Shown: one piece after another, positions 12,430 to 25,800 of the stretch
Layout: each line of letters opens with the position of its first letter
Numbering within the stretch: position 1 is the stretch's first letter
Source of the DNA: Siphonodentalium dalli
Taxonomy: Eukaryota > Mollusca > Scaphopoda > Gadilida > Siphonodentaliidae
DNA: 64,000 nt
Reading direction: 5' to 3'
Assembly (NCBI GenBank): GCA_032622095.1
Contig: CP136061.1
Location: 25,418,991-25,482,990 of the forward strand
The notes under the pieces: generated by a model
The model's database searches: none
What the model was told of the DNA's origin: nothing
Seen by the model: only the letters and a program-made list of their open reading frames with translations
Made by a program: the position numbers and the translations under genes

Positions 12430-14935
12430 ACTAATTCCATTTCTTAGATAAAAATAATCCTTTTATTGAAACTAAAACTGAAGAAGAGACTAAAAAGAGT
12501 GAAGGACTTGTAAACGAATATGAACTACTAACAACTTTAAAAACAATAAAAAACAATAAATCACCAGGTATTGACGGGTATACTGCTGAGTTCTATAAAT
12601 TCTTTTGGAAAGATATAGCAGTTTTTGTTTTAAATTCCATTAATGATGCATATAGAAAAGGCTCAATGTCAGTGACACAACGCCAAGGAATGATTACCTG
12701 CTTGCCAAAACCTGGCAAGGATAAATCACTAATAAAAAATTTAAGGCCAATCACCCTCTTAAATATAGATTATAAATTAGCAGCTTCAGTTATAGCAAAT
12801 AGAATAAAAAAACAGATTAATTCAATGATTAGTGACACACACAAAGGTTTTATTAAAGGGCGTTCCATTGGGGAATGCACACGTTTGACATATGACTTGC
12901 TTTTAGAATGTGAAAAACAAAATATACCTGGATTAATGCTCTTATTGGATTATGAGAAAGCTTTTGATTCTATAAGTTGGAATTTAATACAGAAAACATT
13001 GATATTTTTTGGTTTCGGAGTGTCATTGTGTAATTGGGTGACAACGCTCTATAATGAGGCAAACAGCCTCATTATAAACAATGGCCATCTATCACAATCA
13101 TTTAACATAGAAAGAGGGGTCGGACAAGGTGTTCCATTGTCACCTTATTTGTTTATTCTTCGCATAGAACCCTTCGCAGCTGCATTAAAATTAGAAAGTA
13201 ACATTGTAGGGGTTAAAGTAAAAGAAAGGGAATATAAAATTAGTCAATATGCAGATGACTCAATAATATGGCTCGATGGTAGTCAAAGCTCTCTACAAGA
13301 AACAATACATTTAATTAATGCATTTGAAAGGATATCTGGTTTAAAAGCAAATTTTGATAAAACAGAAGCGGTGTGGTTTGGAACTCGAAGAAGCTATACT
13401 AAATCATTAAAAACAAATATAAACTTGAAATGGAATTTTAAAGGCAGATTCAAAACTCTAGGAATTATATTTAATCTAGAAGATCCCCTCCTAGTGCAGG
13501 AAAACTGGGAAAACAAGAAGGAAAGCATGAACATATTAAAGAACTTGGCATTGAGGACACTGTCCCACATGGGCAAAGTGACAGTAATAAAAACCTTAAT
13601 ACTACCAATTATTATCCAAATAATGACAGTATTACCTGAACCCCCAAAACAAATTATGAAGGAAATGCAGGGCTTGCTATTTCAATTTTTCTGGAATGGG
13701 AAAAGAGACAGGATAAAAAGAGATACATTAATTCAAAGCATAGAAAATGGAGGATTCAAGATTCCTGACCTTAGCTGTTTCTCAAAATCGTTAAAAGTTA
13801 CATGGCTCAAAAAAGTTCTGGACCCTTTCAACTACTCAGAATGGAAATTAATTCTACTAGATAAAATAGAAAAATATGGAGGAACGATAATGTTCAATTT
13901 AAATAAGCCTAGCATAATAAAAATAGCACAAACTTTCAATCCATTCTGGAAAGAAGTATTAACAGCATATGCTCTGCTCACCAATGAGCCTTCGTCAGTG
14001 GAAGACTTCAAGTCACAACCAATTTGTCATAATTTAGCATTGAAAATGGAAAATAAACCTACTTATCTAAAGATATGGATAGAAAAACGAATTTTGTGTG
14101 TCAACGATATTTTAAATGAAGACAATTCTTTTATGAATACTGAAGAATTTTTTCTAAAATATAGACTTAAAGTGAATTACATAACATTGCAGGAATAGTG
14201 ATTTCAATCCCTATAAATTGGAGAAAAATAATAAGATCTAGTCAGAATACAATCGATGAGATTAAAAAAATAAGATCAAGCAAGACATTCAAAGAGAGGA
14301 AAGGTTAAACAATTACCTCTATTGGAATTTCATAAATATTTTAGTACCAAATAAGCCATGTGCCCAAATTGGATGGTGCAACAGACTAAATCTTGAGTCA
14401 CAACAACTAGACTGGAAAAATATATATATATGAGGTGTTTCAAATTTACAAAAAGTACGAAATTGCAAGCCTTCCAGTTCCAAATAAATCATAATACCTT
14501 GGTCACAAATATATTCCTGGAAAAATGTAAAATCATATCAACTAGTATGTGTACTTTATGTAACAATGAAAGAGAAACTACTGAGCACCTGCTTGCAAAC
14601 TGCTGCAAGGTACTCCCATTATGGAATTATGTGTCAGGCTTTCTGGATGATTGCTTTAATATAAACTCTGCACTGACAACTGATGATATACTTTTTGGAA
14701 TTGGGAAAAACCAACATTTTTTAGCAATAAATAACTTAATACTGTTAACAAAACGTTATATTTATATAACACGATGCAATAAAGAAAACGTGTCAAAATC
14801 ATCCCTTTTAAGTTTCCTAAATCATGAGTTCAAAATAGAAAATTTAGCAACCCAATGGAATAACAGTTTAGTAAGCAGTTTTTTGAAAAAAAGTGGAACA
14901 GTGTCCTCAGCCTAATTAATGATGTATATTAAAGA
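12430..14935 (+). pseudogene. L1/Tx1-type LINE ORF2, 5'-truncated
   Basis: Open frame from about 12432 to 14198, with the first ATG at 12666, covers reverse transcriptase: KNNKSPGIDGYTAEFYKFFW, CLPKPGKD, NLRPITLLNIDYKL, HKGFIKGRSIGE, motif A LLLDYEKAFDSI, GQGVPLSPYLFIL, and catalytic QYADDS. The RT core and catalytic aspartates look intact, followed by thumb sequence with FFWNGKRDRIK. A TAG at 14196 and at least two frame changes separate it from 14430-14915. That segment has the usual C-terminal CTLCNN...ETTEHLLANC zinc knuckle. The endonuclease and ORF1 are missing (an in-frame TAA lies at about 12429). The parts match the L1/Tx1 group; it is a broken, non-autonomous copy. Confidence 0.93.
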
Positions 14936-17900
14936 AAACACTATATCGTAAAATACAAAATAATAGGATCTGAATTCGATTCTGTTCTCCCGGACAGAAC
15001 ATTTCCCAATTCCCCCCCCCCCAAAATGATAGGATGGAAAATGTGCAAGGACTCTGCAAAAAGTTCACAAACACAACCTCTAACATGAGTAACAGGTCAG
15101 CTTATACAAAAAAATACAATCATTATATTTTAGTTATACCATTAAAAAGTCAATCACTAGTAAAATCAGAGAATGACTGTTTAATGAAGACCTGACAAAA
15201 CATTTTAATGACACGGATCTCATTTTAATTTGAACGATATTTGACACTGTGCCACAATATAATGTAAAAATGCATTGGAAAAAGTAAGATTTTATAACAT
15301 ATATCGTTATTATTATATAAGTTATGTATGTACATGAATGTATGTAAAACATATCGCAAATTGTACCAAAAAGATGAATAAATAAAAAAAATAAAAAATA
15401 AATTAGTAAGTAATATATTGAGAACAATATTTTTATATAGGATCTGATTAAGCACTGACCATTTTTTCGATATACAGTCCATCACTCGAAACTAAGGCAT
15501 CTTGGCTGCTGGTATAATTTTATGCAAAGTCGACATCTGGCTTGGTATCCTTGCCATTTTTGAGAATTTCGACTGAATCGATTTAATTTCGTGAGTGTAT
15601 GCAATTATGACTAATTTGATATAAATGTTCCAAGAGCTTAGCCAATCACAAAGCCGCAAACAAACAGTAATGCAAGTGTCAATTTGGAATTCGAAGAATT
15701 TAAATTATTTATATCGCCAATCGATTGACCAGTCATTTATTTTCAACATGACACAAACAAAAAACACACTTCAAAAAAAGAATTTCACACGAAGATAACA
15801 CCAGGTAAATTACAGTCGGTCGTTTGAACTTGTCTTTGACGTCTGAACAATGAGTGTAAAATTCCATCTTACAAAGCATTGTTAACTGATCTCTTTGTTT
15901 TGTTGAGGTCAACCGTGAAAGCCAATGAGTCGATGATACAGTTCATGCGGACAAATGGTATGACTCGAATTAAGATGGCGTAGAATACTGTAAACGATAA
16001 ACGACCGAGTTGGGGTAGACGATGACGCCGCCATAAATTATATTGATTTGATATCCAAATTGGTAACCGGCAAAGTCATTCCTATACATATGTATGAATT
16101 ATATGTATAGAAGTTTCGAGTTGGTTAGCGAGTCAGTCACAAAGCTTTGGTATGTTATCGCAGACTTAACAAACCAATGAACAAAGCGGTTGAAAAAGCT
16201 TCCGCAGCGATAAAATATGATTAATATAATATGACCATGTCGATTTGAACCCTTATCGCCAGAGTTGGACGGCCCTATTTGTGATACAATCTGTGCATTA
16301 TTGGGGTGTAAACCGGGTGACCCAATTGGCAGTTGACCAATAACCAAACAGGATTTAGTGTAACACAGAGGTGTTATGGAAATATTTCATCGTAGATACC
16401 GTTCCTGTTTATACGTGCGTCTGTTGGATGCGTATGTGCTCTGTGAAAGTATTGAAAGTATTTATTTCACAGTAATTGTCATCTTTATCGCTATACACAG
16501 TGATGTGGGCGCCACGTGATAAAGCACTTTACAAATGTTATACATTATTATTATTCATTATGGATACCATTTTGTATTTTGGTGTTTAACTTGTTGTCGT
16601 AGTCATAGATTTGTGAAACTACCAATGAGAGAGAACATTTATTACGCTAATATTTAGCTATGTGGCGAGTAACTACGGAATCAGGTCGCTGTATAGGAAT
16701 TCCGACTATCGCCTTTATTGTTAAATATTGTGTTTGACCAACATTGACGTAATGCTTCTTGGAAGTAATGGAATGCCCTGCTGTTTCCTTTTGACTCTAT
16801 AACATGTAGCTTGTTGGAGAGTCTTATTTTAATTAGGCTGGTACAACCAACGGTGTATTGCAAAAATTGCAGTGGATGCTTGGTGACTGGCCTGGCTGCC
16901 ACGACTTAGCACCCCTTCGCGTCCGGGTTATAGTAGTCAAAGGGATACAAATTCCATAACCTATTTTGGTAATAATAATAAAACAACTAATAGGACACCA
17001 CAGTATATCAATAGAGAGGTGCCATTTCAAACCATTTGGATTTGAGTTGACAATCTGGGGTCCAATTCAAATTCAATCTTGACCAAACAGACATTGTTTT
17101 CAAACCAACCCTCGTCGGAGTGTCGACATACTTCTCAATTATAACGCAGTTACCGGCTTTGGATTGGTTTTAAAATACTTTTTTTCACACTATTATACCA
17201 GGGTGGAAGAAAATAGGCCAAATAAACACAATTCAGACGTTTCACCTTTGTTAAGATAACACCAAGTAATAAAATTTCTCGAAAATAATAACATTGAGAA
17301 GAAGGGCACATTTTATAATAAAATAAAAAATAATTACTGACTTATTCAATGAAGCAGTAAACTTCCAATGATCTTTCGATTAAATGAAGTATATATGTAT
17401 CCTAATGGTGAATTTAGTGACGATACCCTGCGCATCAGGCTAGCACAAAAACCAAAAAATCACACTCTGGGGACCTCATTCTGCATGGCCTCATCTGCTG
17501 TGTGTTATCTAGACTCATATTTAAGTTCCAATTAATATGGTGAAGATGCTGCGTACCCACCTCCATTATGCATTGTGTCGTCTGCCAATTTGGGAATATA
17601 GAGAAACTAAAATAAAATAATATATTACCAAAGAAGTTTCTAACGAAACTAAAACACTTGTTAATTTAATAATAAATAGACATTCCAGATAAATTGAGGC
17701 CTAATCAGATTGAGGTCCACAGAGGATGAATTTAGTGATGATAATCCGCTGTGCGTGTTAGCGTCACTGAACCCACCCGCTGTGGTCATTCTGCAAATGT
17801 CCGGCACCATATCTTGAGGCCTGTACTTGAATCCGATTATCGAATTCTATGAACAAAGCGCGCATAATGACTGAATAAATGAAGCTCCATTTTTCTCACT

Positions 17901-18862
17901 AGAATCAAATTCATTCTTGGGACTGACTGTTAAAGGGACTGAAGGCCTTCACAGTTGGCACATGTGATAAATCATGGATGTCTGTAAACCAAATATCATC
18001 ATATCACCAACAAGTACGAATCTAAATAGATTATCTTTGTGCCTAATGTCATTATCGCGAAATTATACAGTGTTGTTTGGCATTTGACATTACTGTATGC
18101 CCATATATGCATCGAAAATGACGTTGATTGTACATGTAAACATTACTGTTTCAGTCCAATACAATACCAAACTCCAATCAAAATCTAAAGGTAAACATTG
18201 GACAAGGTCAAAGCATTGAAAAGTCTTCTAAAAAAAAACCCACTTTTTGGCTTAAATATTTTAATTGTGATGTTTGTTGGTAAATCGCTGAAACAATAAT
18301 GTTTACATAACAATGGTTTCAACATGCGAAATTTAAATTACTCTCTAGAATAATGCATGAACACCCTGATGGTACACTCACAAACAAAAATTTGCCTGAT
18401 AGATTTGTGTATATAATATACTACTCTTTAATGCAATCTGCCGAGAAATAGAAACAATAAACTTGAATAAAGATATTTATAAATTCAAAACAAAACACAA
18501 ACCACGAGACAAATAAAACCAGTCATTAGAACAACAAAAATAAAATAAAAAAATAAAATTCAATGCTTTAACTCGATATTTTGAAGCAATTCACCACGGC
18601 AGTAATCCACTGCAGTTTATGTAAAGCCATTGCCGCATTACTTTAATTTCCTTCCATATTAACACGCACACAATGTTGAGCGGAATGGGAACACAACATA
18701 TTCTTCTATCTTATTCCAGATAATGGAAGGCGTTCGACATATCAACCATGCATGCTCGCTAGATGTTAGAAAGCCTTAAAATTACTTGTCTTTGTTCAGT
18801 TCAGTGTTCCGATATCACAAATATCAATGCGCAGTTCTTTCAGATAACAGCATATGCTCTCT
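14936..18862. other. Intergenic, no gene seen
   Basis: Includes the LINE 3' flank, a C-run at about 15006-15016, and at about 16516 a GATAAAGCACTTTACAAATG tract followed by ATT repeats that resembles a retroposon 3' tail. No coding signal was found. Confidence 0.45.
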
Positions 18863-19080
18863 CAGAACAACTCTGAAAAAGTGTATCATGGAGAATGAAT
18901 ATACTCAAAGCTACCCATAGTTCCAAATTAAGTACAATTTGTGTTCGCGTGTACCATCCGTTATATACGGTAAACAGTATTTTAATCACATGTATATGGT
19001 GCGAACATCTCTGAAAAAGTGTATTATGGAGAATGAGTATATTCAAAACTACTCATTGTTCCAAATTAAGTACAATTTAT
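18863..19080 (+). repeat. Direct repeat of ~79 bp, two copies
   Basis: Copies at 18863-18942 and 19003-19080 share CTCTGAAAAAGTGTAT, TGGAGAATGA and TTCCAAATTAAGTACAATTT. They lie just beyond the stop codon of the AADAC-like gene, possibly in its 3' UTR. A polyadenylation-type signal on the minus strand was not assigned. Confidence 0.8.
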
Positions 19081-19197
19081 GCGAAGATACCTAGGTACTT
19101 TAAACAGAGCTGTCATATGTGATGTGCAAACTGTGAAATGTAAACAAAATAAAAGAAGTATGAAAACAAGAATAATTGTTTGGTGCCCTATTGTTTA

Positions 19198-19874
19198 TCA
19201 GTTCTCTGATCCATGCGCACTTTCTAGGAAATGCACAATTTCATCCATTGTATTATCTAGTAACTTAAAAGTTACAAATCCTGCAGTGATGTAACCATGG
19301 AAACCGCCTTTGACTTGATACAGATTAACTGTGACCCCAGCGTCATCCAATCGCTTTGCGTACATGAGACCATCATCTCTTAGAGGGTCAAACTCGGCAG
19401 TGATTATCATTGTGGGTGGCAAATCCGAGAGATCGTCTGCCATCAAAGGCGCATAAGATTCATTGGTTAATATCTTCCCGAAATCCTCCGAAAACTCAGT
19501 GTCAACTTCCGGTTTAAAATGATCGTCTGCAAGACGATCGAACTGATATTTGGCGGGAAGTAACTCATGACTTACATACTCGGCATATTTTGAGTTCAAT
19601 AGATCTTTACTGATGTGGCGATTAGCCAATAGGTCATCAATCCGATCTAACACTCCCACGCCCTTGTAATATAGCAGCCAGTACTTTGCACATGCTCGCG
19701 TAGAGAGAAACGGAAGCACATAATCCGTGTGGTTTATTTTTGACGACGTTTTGAAATCGAACGCTTGCAGGATGGGGTAGATAAGAATTTGGTGGTTGAT
19801 GACAGCAAATTCGGTTGGTCCTTTTGCAAGAGCTTGTGAAACAGCAGCAGCCAAGTTGCCTCCAGCACTATCAC
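19198..19874 (-). CDS. AADAC: AADAC-like coding exon 6 (catalytic core and C-terminus)
   Basis: 677 nt, acceptor CCATTTTGCAG, ending in TGA at 19200-19198. It encodes DSAGGN (nucleophile), ILIYPILQAFDF, the cap region, ITAEFDPLRDDG (acid) and GGFHGY (base), then a short C-terminal helix. A single large last exon holding Ser, Asp and His is usual for the family. Confidence 0.96.
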
Positions 19875-22800
19875 CTGCAAAATGGCACATGATAGTGTCA
19901 CAATAATCGTTTTCTGTAAATAGTTTAATGTAGAATACGCTTCACAATAAATTCGAATAACGTCCTGTTGAAGATATATTCTATCGATTGCTTGGAACAT
20001 TTATTTAATTCCGTAACACCCATACATGTACATCCATTACTTTCTACAACTATTGGGAAAATAAAAATAAAAGCCCCACTCCTTCAACAAATAGTGCATA
20101 TGTATCTGGACATCTGGGAAACATGTTTTTTATGATATCTATAGATGGTGTTGAATGGAACATAAATGTTTTACCTTTTAACCCTTTCATGTCTGAATTT
20201 TTGCGAAAGCCCTGTGCCAATGCATCCTCTTTTATATGTGAGTCGACCATAGGTCGCCTCGCATATATAAGAGAATTCATTCGGCCTAACAATTTTTTAT
20301 CATTTCTTATCAATTTTTCTTACATTCTTCAAGTAAAATTTTATATATATATCTTTTAATTTTTATCATTTTTACTCACATTTTTTAATATTTATTATCA
20401 TTTTTCATATTTTTTCTTACATTCTATAACAATTTTTATCATTATTTCTTACATTCTTTAACAATTGTTTATCATTTTTTACATTTTATTTCTTACATTT
20501 TTAAACAATAATGACAAATAATATAAAATAGTGTACATCGTTGGATTACTTTTCAAGGGGATGGAAACCTCAACAAATCAGGTCGTTAATATAATTCGTA
20601 TAGCAACCATAGTGTGATAAAAACACTTCTCATTTCTCAGTTATGCTCAAACACAACGATATCACATCGAGTATTAAACTCCCGTTAATTACGGTGCATC
20701 CATGTTTATAAGATCATGACGTGACGTCGATGTGACGTCCTCACTTCGCGTTACTCATCCTTTGTACAGATATGTATAAAGGCTATCACACTAAAATAAT
20801 TTCGTTTGTTGTTCTGTGCAAAATCCAAGCAATCACAGCCTACTGAAGACTACAGACAAGTATTATAAGCCAAAAATGACTTACGTTATAAATTTGAGCA
20901 ATAATTTACGGCTAGTTAATGGTGGTATAACATTTGAATGTGACAATCTCGTCCAAACTTTCACGACTTCTATATTTGCAAATATGACAACCAAACAAGC
21001 TTTCGCGATTGCTTAATGCACACGCCTTTTCGTTATGCGATAGTTTCCTCCCCTTTAAGTTTATAGTCACAGCACTTATTGCATGCATTTGGACAAATGT
21101 GTACTGTTTCTATGTCTTACCTGATACGCCTATTCTGGTGGAATCAGCACCGTATTTTTCAGCGTTTCTGATGAAATATTTAGTTGCCGTCAAACAGTCG
21201 TCCAACGGTATCGGGAATGGGTGTTCAGGTGCCAACCTGTACCTGAAATTACGCAATCAACGTCATATCAATGGAGTGTATCAATACATTGTTTCAAAAT
21301 GTGTGAGCACACGTTTATCTAATCAACAGTGATGAGCACTGATCAACAAACAGACCAATGCGAAGATATGGATAGTCATTTTCTGTATAGACGAAAAATA
21401 GAACTTGCCATATTTGTTAAAATTCCGTATCAAATTTGAAATGAAGACTGTGCGCTACCAGTTTAGGCATATTGTTCACTTCAATTAGATTAAATAGAGC
21501 GCGTATAGTTATTGACTTTAGATTGTTGCGCAAGTAACAACATGGCTCATTTAAACAGAGCTTTCGGCACAAAGCCTTCTTCAGTGCTTCATTCAATGAA
21601 TGTTATATCATTCAGATACTTGTGTCACATACAACATGCTGACAATTGTTTCGTTTTGACAAATGCAAATAAATTGTGGACATCGCAATGTTCTGTAATC
21701 TGCAAGTGTAACCTAGACCATATAAATCGACAGTTAAGTTAAAGTCTAGTGACAAGAACCGTGGAATGACATGAATGTTGGTAGAATTTCTCAAACTGAG
21801 GTTTTCTCACAAGTCGGTTGAGTGAATTTGTAATTGCGATTATTCAGTTTTTGACTTACATCTGTTCCGAGCGACTTGCGTTTGGCTGTTTGACTTGTTG
21901 CCACGGTCTGCGCTGCCCCGATTTTGTTTTGCCAAATATTTTGCCAAATGAAAATAATTTTTGCCAAATGTTGTTAGAAGTTGCCAAATGCTATTAGATT
22001 CTACAACACTGTGTCTTTTATTTTGATTATTTCAACAATCGTTGCTTGAGCGACCTTTGCTATCGATGGGAAAGCAGTTCATTATTAATAAATCTTGCCT
22101 CTATATTTGGGTTTATCGTAGAACAATAAACCAACAGCATAACAATGAAATTGTAGAAGGGTTTCTTCATCAGATAGACACGTCGAAACAAAGAGGATTA
22201 GCTATGTAAACACCACCAGCAGATACCAATGATATCGGATTAATTGTATCTTGATAGAGGTGTTAACTTTTCATAACCTTGTAAATCACCACTAATACCA
22301 TTGATGAAAGAGTTTCCTGAAATGAGTGGTATTTGTTGACAAATGTTATTAAACTTTCTTGAGGAATCGAAAGTGACTTGGCAAATTTTTGCCAAATGAA
22401 AATATATTTTTCCAAATGTGAATTATTTTTGACATTGGCAACTTTGGCAAGTGGCAGCGCGAACCCTGCTTGTTGCTTGTGTACATGATCAGTGAACATG
22501 AAGTTGTCAATGCACATGTGATTTAGCCGATTTTAAAAATGCAGGTGCGTTTAGCCACTTGAACTGGGACCATTTTGCGAGTTTATGGTATAATATTCCG
22601 TTTAATCCGAAGACGAAGAACACGGTTTATGAGTTACATAGCCAGAAGTTAACACACACTTCCAAGTATCTGCATTTTAAAAAGTGACGTAGTAGCTAGA
22701 CGCACGTAGCTATAAGTAGCCCAGAAATACTCACTCGACAGAAACGATTACAATGTTAGCCTCGAACGACAGCCGCTTCACAAAATCGTGATGAGAGTCT

Positions 22801-25800
22801 GCAATGGACCGAAACGAAGTTAAAGACATATTATGGACTTATTCGGGTGCGTGAAATTTATATGATAGTACTCAGGCGCTATGCCAACTGGAGGAATATA
22901 GCCAGGCTTGTCAAAGTACCGACGGTACCAATGTAGTCGGTACCGGTACCGGTACTGCGTTGGAACCGCGGTAGCGGTACCGGTACTGGTGTTGTATTGT
23001 TTATTCCACATTTAAAAGAATATATTCTAATGTGGTAATTACAGGCAATGTATGGCACTTTGTGCCAGTTTTTGTTGATTGTTGTGGATGACAAATACAA
23101 CCATGTCAGACTATCCTAATGCACGTATGCCACAGCAGCCACACATACATGTGTGACATACATGCATTAGTATAGTCTGAAATAGTTGGATTTATCACCC
23201 ACAACAATCACCTAAAATGTGCCATAATTTAGGCAGCCTGATAGGTGTTAGAACGTTTATGTTTAGGGCTTCAGGCGCTCAAATACATACATCGGAAAGA
23301 GGTTATATATATATGGTGAATGACAATTTAAACTGAAATAAATTGTATGTACCTGCAAGGCTGCAATCCTCATGTACGTTATAATGTAACACACTTTGAG
23401 TCAATGATACATATATACATTGTTGAATACAATGATAACAGCTTCAAGACTCGGCATCCGCCGCCGCGTGCTTGATCCGTTGACACATAGTAGCATACCA
23501 TAATGCAAGCGGCAGTTGTGGCACTCTTAAAGGAACAAAGTTCCTTCAATTTTAATCGATCTATACTGATCTATTTAATGTTTACCGAGAACCGTCGGTA
23601 CTGAGTATCAGAACATGTACCGTTGAAGCTGCCAAGTACCGCCGGTACCGGTACTGGTACCGGTTGACAAGCCTGAATATAGCATTCTACTAACATCGCA
23701 GAGGAAAATCGACGATACCACTCCTTAGAAAATATCACCTGAACTAAGCTCAATTGTAAATATTTACATCTTGATTCGGGACGCAACTATCGGCCATAAA
23801 ATGACAGTGTGTGTTGTCAATTTGGATTAATATTCGTAAAAAAATGACTACGTGTGCAAGATTATTCTCAATTTCTATTCGATCACCCTACTGGGGTGTT
23901 TCACATCACTTTAACTCATGATGTTTGTAGCAGGTCCACAGGTTATGCTGAATCACCACGTGACTCATGGCATTATATAGCAGAGAGAGACGCAGTGATT
24001 GTGGTGTTACAGCCCCATATCCAATGTAACAAAGTGAACATATGATTATTAGATAGCATATAGAAGAGCATCCAAAGTCAGTAACACAAACTGAGCGATT
24101 GATATAATAAATGACACCAGTCTGTCGATCGTTGTGGGGAGCCAGGGTTCAAATGTTTAACATATATATAAAATGTCTCCTGTCGATTTGAATTGAAGGA
24201 TACATGTCTGCCTATATTCAATATTAATTATCTCTTGTTATTATTTCCTTATATGGTGACACAACAATGAGTGTTGTTGTTATTGGTGTTGTTGTTGGAG
24301 TTGATGTTTTTTTTTTTTTGGGTGTTGTATTAAGACTGCGTTGCTGTTAGATATAAAGATTATGACGATGACGAAGATGATGATGGTTATTATGATTATG
24401 AAGAAGACTCTAAAGTAAAAATGAAATTTATGATAATGATGATAAAAACGATGATGAACATGCGCCATGTCAATCGGGAGATCATTGTATATTGTGTATA
24501 TAATGCATTACGTTCCTCCTCTCCATCTTCTGTGTATATACTTTCCATTTCTCGATATCATTGTCATTTTGATCAGAGAATAAAGCATTCAGCGTCCAGA
24601 TGTTGCTACAAACGTTAGTAGTCGTAGCAACCCCACAACACACCACACCATACCAAAATCGATGAAATCGTGTGTTAATACTATTTACATCACTTAAAAT
24701 GTTTTGACTCAATTCTTGAGTTTTATCTGAGCATCGAAATGGACAGGGGGTGTCACTCATTACTTACCTATACTCAACCATGTCCATCCTCCTCCGTGGT
24801 AAAATACCAGCCCAGGTAAGTTCTTCTTGGAGAATTTAGGCCTGTACACTCTCACTTTAACAGAGTCGAATTCCGTATCATACATCTGAAATACGACAAA
24901 TGAAACTCATATATTAGTGGAGTAGAATTAGTCCAATGTTCAAGGCAATTGTTCAGTTTGCGACTAACCCTTTACCCAACAAAACGGCCAAAACCGGCCA
25001 AATCAAGCTTCAACAGCCTAAAATATCTTCGGTCTGTCTCAATAGAACTATACAAATATGGATATCATTGGAACCGGCTCCTTGACCACATTGTGATAGT
25101 TACAGTTATGCCCTGTGCCAATGCATTCTCTTATATATGCGAGTCGACACTATATAAGAGAATGCATTGGCCTAAAAAAAAACTTAAAACAAAACTTTTT
25201 ACCAGTTTTTCTTACATTCTTTAACAATTTTATAATTTTTAATGTGTTAAGCCAATGAATTCTCTTATATATGCGAGGCGACCTATGGTCGACTCGCATA
25301 TATAAGAGAATGCATTGGCACAGGGCCGTTCTGTTGGGTAAAGGGTTAAATTGACTTTTTGAAGAGATTGATCATCAATACATACATGGAACTTTGTACA
25401 TATGGGCATATGCACATACTAATTGATATTAGATGTGGCGCCACGCTGAAATTTCATTTTAACCCCTCTTTTAGAACATTCACGATTATATAATTTATTA
25501 AATGTCGCAATTAATCTTACCATGAAATATGCGATATGAAATTTGGCATATACAGTAAGCATGACTCTGTGAGGGTAAAATTGGTACTCCCCATCCAAGA
25601 TGGCCGCCAAAATGGAAACCGGAAGTGGAAAATTTGACGTGTTGTCTCTAATATCTTCTAGACCAGTTTCTGCTGAATTGAACTGGATCGAAAATGTGAT
25701 TTTATTTTGTAATGTTCATGTTAACTGATCGTTGAAATATCCCAATGATCCCGATCCCTTAAAATTTCGATTTTACAGGACTTGGTTGAAATTTCACCAC

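Noticed and set aside
24280-24618. His/Phe- and Met/Ile-rich frames
   Set aside because: Low-complexity GAT/GTT microsatellite sequence.
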